Shown here: one piece after another, positions 1 to 5,149 of the stretch
Numbering within the stretch: position 1 is the first letter of the stretch
Layout: each line of letters opens with the position of its first letter
Assembly: GCA_013002425.1 (NCBI GenBank)
Contig: JABDJQ010000680.1
Span: 1-5,149 of the forward strand
Reading direction: 5' to 3'
Origin: Gemmatimonadota bacterium
GTDB lineage: Bacteria; Orphanbacterota; Orphanbacteria; Orphanbacterales; Orphanbacteraceae
Length of the DNA stretch: 5,149 bases
Notes under the pieces: generated by a model
What the model was told of the DNA's origin: nothing
What the model saw: only the letters and a program-made list of their open reading frames with translations
The model's database searches: none
Translations under genes and position numbers: made by a program

Positions 1-2357
<2,357 letters not shown>

Positions 2358-2358
<1 letters not shown>

Positions 2359-2423
2359 TGCGGCCGATCCTCGGACCAGGAAGAATGGACAACTCCAGGA
2401 AGGATGGTTCGCCAGATGGCTGA
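2358..2423 (+). other. Possible 21-codon coupling ORF between kinase and HPt genes
   Basis: An ATG at 2358-2360 overlaps the kinase stop (TGATG) and opens a 21-codon frame ending at TGA 2421-2423, just inside the HPt gene. It passes over both candidate HPt starts in another frame. An internal ATG at 2385 in the same frame has its own purine-rich AGGAAGA stretch upstream. The arrangement could allow termination-reinitiation from the kinase into the HPt gene. The peptide has no recognisable motif, and an ORF this short is easily produced by chance, so this is a weak call. Confidence 0.12.
2376..2407 (+). repeat. Near-perfect 13-nt direct repeat around two SD-ATG sites
   Basis: CCAGGAAGAATGG (2376-2388) recurs 19 nt later as CCAGGAAGGATGG (2395-2407), with 12 of 13 bases identical. 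Each copy holds an AGGA Shine-Dalgarno-like core followed by ATG. The 19-nt offset puts the two ATGs in different frames, and only the second (2404) is in the HPt frame. It may be a small local duplication of the translation start region. The copy number and identity are read directly; the role is inferred. Confidence 0.5.
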
Positions 2424-2784
2424 GGCCACACTCGACCGATCGGTGCTCGACCGTTACCGCGATCTCGGAGACGACGGATCTCCGGATATCGTGCGCGAAA
2501 TCGTGGAAACGTATCTCGAGGATCTCCCGGCGCGCACGCGCGCCATCGTCGACGCCGTATCATCGGGCAACGCGAAGGAGTTTCATCGAGAGGCCCACAA
2601 CCTCAAAGGGAGCAGCGCGAGCATCGGGGCCGTCGCCCTGGCCACGATCTGCAGCGAGCTCGAAACGATCGGTCGCGAGGACCTGACCTCCCCGGCGCAA
2701 CCCCATCTCGCCGCCCTCCGGAACGAAGTCGAGCGCGTCAGGGAATCGCTTGCGGATCTCCTCGCCGAAATCTCGATCGCCTGA
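2416..2784 (+). CDS. Free-standing HPt (histidine phosphotransfer) domain protein
   Basis: Small soluble cytoplasmic protein of 122 residues made of a single HPt domain, a four-helix bundle that shuttles phosphate between receiver aspartates. The signature AHNLKGSSASIGA contains the phosphoacceptor His61 (codon 2596-2598) and the conserved Lys64. It has no membrane segment, signal peptide or kinase domain. Two in-frame starts are possible. ATG 2416 sits at a workable distance from the AGGAAGGA tract at 2397-2404. ATG 2404 overlaps that tract and would add four residues (126 aa), so 2416 is preferred, though not certain. The gene follows the kinase stop by 57 nt with no visible terminator, so co-transcription is likely. 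About 42% identity over 60 ungapped residues to the kinase's own HPt suggests a paralogue. The natural partner is a receiver of the upstream kinase or a separate response regulator outside the window. Confidence 0.9.
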   Translation: MAEATLDRSVLDRYRDLGDDGSPDIVREIVETYLEDLPARTRAIVDAVSSGNAKEFHREAHNLKGSSASIGAVALATICSELETIGREDLTSPAQPHLAALRNEVERVRESLADLLAEISIA

Positions 2785-2808
2785 ATACAGCCTATTTCCC
2801 CCCATGGG

Positions 2809-2837
2809 TTTATCTAAGGCTTCCCTGCGGATATAAT
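2809..2837 (+). promoter_or_regulatory. Putative sigma70-type promoter for the phosphorylase gene
   Basis: A perfect -10 hexamer TATAAT lies at 2832-2837 in an AT-richer island of an otherwise GC-rich window. Seventeen bases upstream is TTTATC (2809-2814), a weak -35 matching TTGACA at three positions. There is no TG extended -10. Transcription would be expected to begin near 2844, placing the Shine-Dalgarno sequence at the extreme 5' end of the message. The location just after the HPt stop and before the phosphorylase start supports a separate transcription unit. Activity is inferred from sequence only. Confidence 0.55.
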
Positions 2838-2845
2838 CCGGGGAA
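2821..2845. repeat. Imperfect inverted repeat spanning the -10 element
   Basis: TTCCC-TG-CGGAT-ATA-ATCCG-GGGAA forms a dyad of two 5-bp arms on each side, interrupted by two unpaired bases on the left and a 3-base centre. The centre lies inside the TATAAT hexamer. Such a position suits a repressor operator. In a transcript reading through from upstream it could instead fold into a hairpin beside the ribosome binding site. No U-tract follows, so it does not look like an intrinsic terminator. The symmetry is seen directly; the function is inferred. Confidence 0.35.
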
Positions 2846-2850
2846 AGGAG
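2844..2850 (+). promoter_or_regulatory. Shine-Dalgarno site AAAGGAG that fixes the TTG start
   Basis: AAAGGAG ends six bases before the TTG at 2857-2859, an ideal spacing. No in-frame ATG or GTG occurs between the preceding in-frame TAA (2815-2817) and this TTG. The next in-frame ATG is at 3019, which would remove about 54 residues of family-conserved N-terminal sequence. This site is the main evidence for the non-AUG start. Confidence 0.8.
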
Positions 2851-2856
2851 CACGTC

Positions 2857-5149
2857 TTGGGTACACTCATTCGAAATGACTCGCTGACCGTCGAGTCGAT
2901 CACGACGACGATCCGGCGCTACGTTCGCTATACGCTCGGCCGCGAGCTCCACCAGCTCGACCGGCACGATCTCTTCACCGCGGCCGCTCTGGCGCTCCGT
3001 GAGACCTTGATCGACCGGATGCAGGAGACCGAGGAGCGCTATCAGGCCGCGTCGGCCAAACGCCTCTACTACCTCTCCATGGAGTTCCTGATCGGCCGGT
3101 CGCTCGGCAACAACCTGATCAACATGGGGCTCATCGATCCGTTCGAAACCGCGCTCCGCGGCCTGGGCGCCGATATCGAAGACGTGCGCGAGGGGGAGTT
3201 CGACGCGGCGCTCGGCAACGGCGGGCTCGGTCGCCTCGCGGCCTGCTTCCTCGACTCTCTCGCCACGCTCGACATGCCGGGCTTCGGCTACGGCATCAAC
3301 TACGAGTACGGCCTCTTCAAGCAGCTGATCCGGGACGGATATCAGGTCGAAAAGCCGGATCACTGGATGTCGGAAGGTTCGCCGTGGCAGATCAAGCGCG
3401 ACGACGAAGCGTGTCTGATTCCGCTGTTCGGCCATCTGGCCGAGAACGACGGGAAGCAGGAATGGGTCGGATGGAACGTCGTGATCGGCTGCCCGTACGA
3501 CATGCCGGTGGTCGGCTACGGCGGCCGCACCGTGAACTGGCTTCGTCTCTACAGCGCGCGCTCTTCGCAGGAATTCGACATCGACATCTTCAATTCGGGC
3601 GACTATCTGAAAGCCGTGGCGCAGAAAGTGCGCTCCGAGAAGATCTCGAAGGTGCTCTACCCTTCCGATTCCGTCGATCAGGGAAAGCGGCTCCGCCTGA
3701 TGCAGGAGTACTTCTTCGTCGCGTGCGCCGTGCGGGACATCCTGAAACGGTTTCTCGCGACGCCCCGCGACCTCGAAAAGCTTCCCGACCAGGTGGCGCT
3801 CCAGCTGAACGATACGCATCCGGCTCTCGCGGTGGCCGAGCTCATGCGCGTGCTGATCGACGACCACGGCTTTTCCCACGACCGCGCGTCCGACGTGACG
3901 CGGCGGACCCTGGCGTACACGAATCACACGCTGCTTCCCGAAGCTCTCGAAAAGTGGCCGGTTTCGCTCATGGAGAAGGTCGTACCGCGCCATCTCTCGA
4001 TCATTCGCGACGTGAACGACGGCTTTCTCGAGACCGTGCGCGCGAAATGGCCCGATGACGAAGCGAAAGCGAACCACATGAGCATCATCGGCGAAGGCGA
4101 CGAAGGCGACGTGCGCATGGCTCATCTCGCGATCGTCGGCACGCATTCCGTGAACGGCGTCGCCGAGCTTCATTCCGAGCTCATCAAGACCGATCTCGTA
4201 CCCGATTTCTACGCGCTCTATCCCGAGCGCTTCAGCAACAAGACGAACGGCATCACGCAGCGCCGCTGGCTCCTGAAGTCGAATCCCGAACTCGCGGAAC
4301 TCGTGACCGCGACGATCGGCGGCGACTGGATCACGAACCTCGACGCGCTTCGCGGCCTCGAAACACACGCGGAGGACGCGGGGTTCCAGGAGGAATTCAC
4401 CCGGATCAAGAGCGCCAACAAGAGCATTCTCGCGCGGCACATCAAGAACACGACCGGCATCGAGGTCGACCACGGGGCCATCTTCGACGTACTCGCGAAA
4501 CGTCTTCACGAATACAAGCGGCAGCTTCTCGACGTGCTGCAGATCATCCACGAATACCACGAGATTCTCGACGGGTACCGCCCCGTGCGTCCGAAAACGT
4601 ACATCTTCGCGGGGAAGGCGGCGCCGGGGTACTGGGAGGCGAAGCAGATCATCAAGCTCGTGACGTCGGTCAGCGCCGTCGTGAACGATCACGAGATCGC
4701 GGGCAAGTACCTTAAGGTCGTCTTCATTCCCGACTATCGTGTTTCGCTTGCGGAGAAGATGTTTCCCGCGGCCGACATCAGCGAGCAGATCTCGACGGCC
4801 GGCATGGAAGCGTCGGGCACGGGCAACATGAAGTTTGCGCTGAACGGCGCCATGACGATCGGGACGCTCGACGGGGCCAACATCGAAATCCGCGAAGAGG
4901 TCGGCGAGGAGAACATCTATATCTTCGGGCTGACCGCGGCCGAGATCGAGGCATTGCGGAACTCCGAATCGTACGATCCCGGCGCGATCGCGGCGGAGAA
5001 TCCGGACATCGAACGCGTCATGAACACGCTGCGCGACGGTACGTTCGCGCCGGAGGAGCCCGGGCGATTCCAGTGGATCTACGACAAGCTCATGAGCCGG
5101 GACGATCGCTATTTTCACCTCGCCGACCTGCGTTCCTACTGCGACACAC
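2857..5149 (+). CDS. glgP: Glycogen/maltodextrin phosphorylase (GT35, PLP-dependent), 3' partial
   Basis: Cytosolic alpha-glucan phosphorylase, which releases glucose-1-phosphate from non-reducing ends of glycogen or maltodextrins using phosphate and pyridoxal phosphate. The visible part is 764 residues from the TTG start, and the frame runs off the right edge. Bacterial family members are usually somewhat over 800 residues, so the last several dozen are probably missing. Conserved blocks appear in order: RLYYLSMEFLIGRSL near 69-83, LGNGGLGRLAACFLDSLA near 120-137, NYEYGLFKQ near 149-157, LNDTHPALAVAEL near 312-324, THSVNGVAELHS near 429-440, NKTNGITQRRW near 462-472, KRLHEYKRQLL near 548-558 (R549, K554 phosphate-site type) and EASGTGNMKFALNGA with the PLP-binding Lys659. 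The short N-terminus lacks room for the eukaryotic regulatory phosphoserine segment, as expected for a bacterial enzyme. No frameshift or in-frame stop is seen. The glgP/malP distinction cannot be settled without neighbours such as glgA, glgB or malQ. Confidence 0.96.
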   Translation, partial: MGTLIRNDSLTVESITTTIRRYVRYTLGRELHQLDRHDLFTAAALALRETLIDRMQETEERYQAASAKRLYYLSMEFLIGRSLGNNLINMGLIDPFETALRGLGADIEDVREGEFDAALGNGGLGRLAACFLDSLATLDMPGFGYGINYEYGLFKQLIRDGYQVEKPDHWMSEGSPWQIKRDDEACLIPLFGHLAENDGKQEWVGWNVVIGCPYDMPVVGYGGRTVNWLRLYSARSSQEFDIDIFNSGDYLKAVAQKVRSEKISKVLYPSDSVDQGKRLRLMQEYFFVACAVRDILKRFLATPRDLEKLPDQVALQLNDTHPALAVAELMRVLIDDHGFSHDRASDVTRRTLAYTNHTLLPEALEKWPVSLMEKVVPRHLSIIRDVNDGFLETVRAKWPDDEAKANHMSIIGEGDEGDVRMAHLAIVGTHSVNGVAELHSELIKTDLVPDFYALYPERFSNKTNGITQRRWLLKSNPELAELVTATIGGDWITNLDALRGLETHAEDAGFQEEFTRIKSANKSILARHIKNTTGIEVDHGAIFDVLAKRLHEYKRQLLDVLQIIHEYHEILDGYRPVRPKTYIFAGKAAPGYWEAKQIIKLVTSVSAVVNDHEIAGKYLKVVFIPDYRVSLAEKMFPAADISEQISTAGMEASGTGNMKFALNGAMTIGTLDGANIEIREEVGEENIYIFGLTAAEIEALRNSESYDPGAIAAENPDIERVMNTLRDGTFAPEEPGRFQWIYDKLMSRDDRYFHLADLRSYCDT

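Noticed and set aside
2785..2831. Intrinsic terminator after the HPt gene
   Set aside because: Only a CCCATGGG palindrome and the imperfect dyad at 2821-2845 are present. Neither has a GC-rich stem followed by a T-run.
2560..5118. 852-codon open frame on the minus strand opposite the phosphorylase
   Set aside because: The plus strand encodes an unmistakable phosphorylase with conserved motifs along its length. The antisense translation is rich in Arg, Val, Asp and His with no recognisable domain, the usual result of strong G/C third-position bias.

Overview
The window is a high-GC bacterial chromosome segment with three genes on the + strand: a 5'-truncated membrane hybrid histidine kinase, a small free-standing HPt phosphotransfer protein, and a 3'-truncated glycogen/maltodextrin phosphorylase. 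The dense G/C-ending codons and the long spurious open frames on the minus strand fit a GC-rich genome. A TM-anchored multidomain hybrid kinase fits a free-living, environmentally responsive bacterium. I cannot name a phylum from this sequence with confidence.

Layout. Positions 1-2358 encode the kinase: two TM helices, a coiled coil, HisKA, HATPase_c, REC, REC and HPt. Its frame is open from the first base, so the true N-terminus lies outside. Positions 2359-2415 are a short junction with a near-perfect 13-nt direct repeat and a possible 21-codon coupling ORF. Positions 2416-2784 (or from 2404) encode the HPt protein. Positions 2785-2856 are the only real intergenic gap and hold a consensus -10 element inside an inverted repeat, then a strong Shine-Dalgarno sequence. 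From 2857 to the right edge runs the phosphorylase, which starts at TTG.

How the genes work together. The kinase and the HPt protein look like one signalling transcription unit. The kinase carries a complete His-Asp-Asp-His relay set, and the extra soluble HPt could draw phosphate to a second target. The phosphorylase has its own promoter-like sequence and is a housekeeping enzyme of glycogen breakdown. Nothing seen here links it mechanistically to the phosphorelay.

The most notable points are an unusually compact sensor region, which looks like a CHASE8-HAMP-type receptor lacking most of its extracytoplasmic domain and HAMP domain; a free HPt that looks paralogous to the kinase's own HPt; and a very short predicted leader with a dyad over the -10 in front of the TTG-started phosphorylase. 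I found no RNA gene, mobile element, CRISPR array or clearly novel system.
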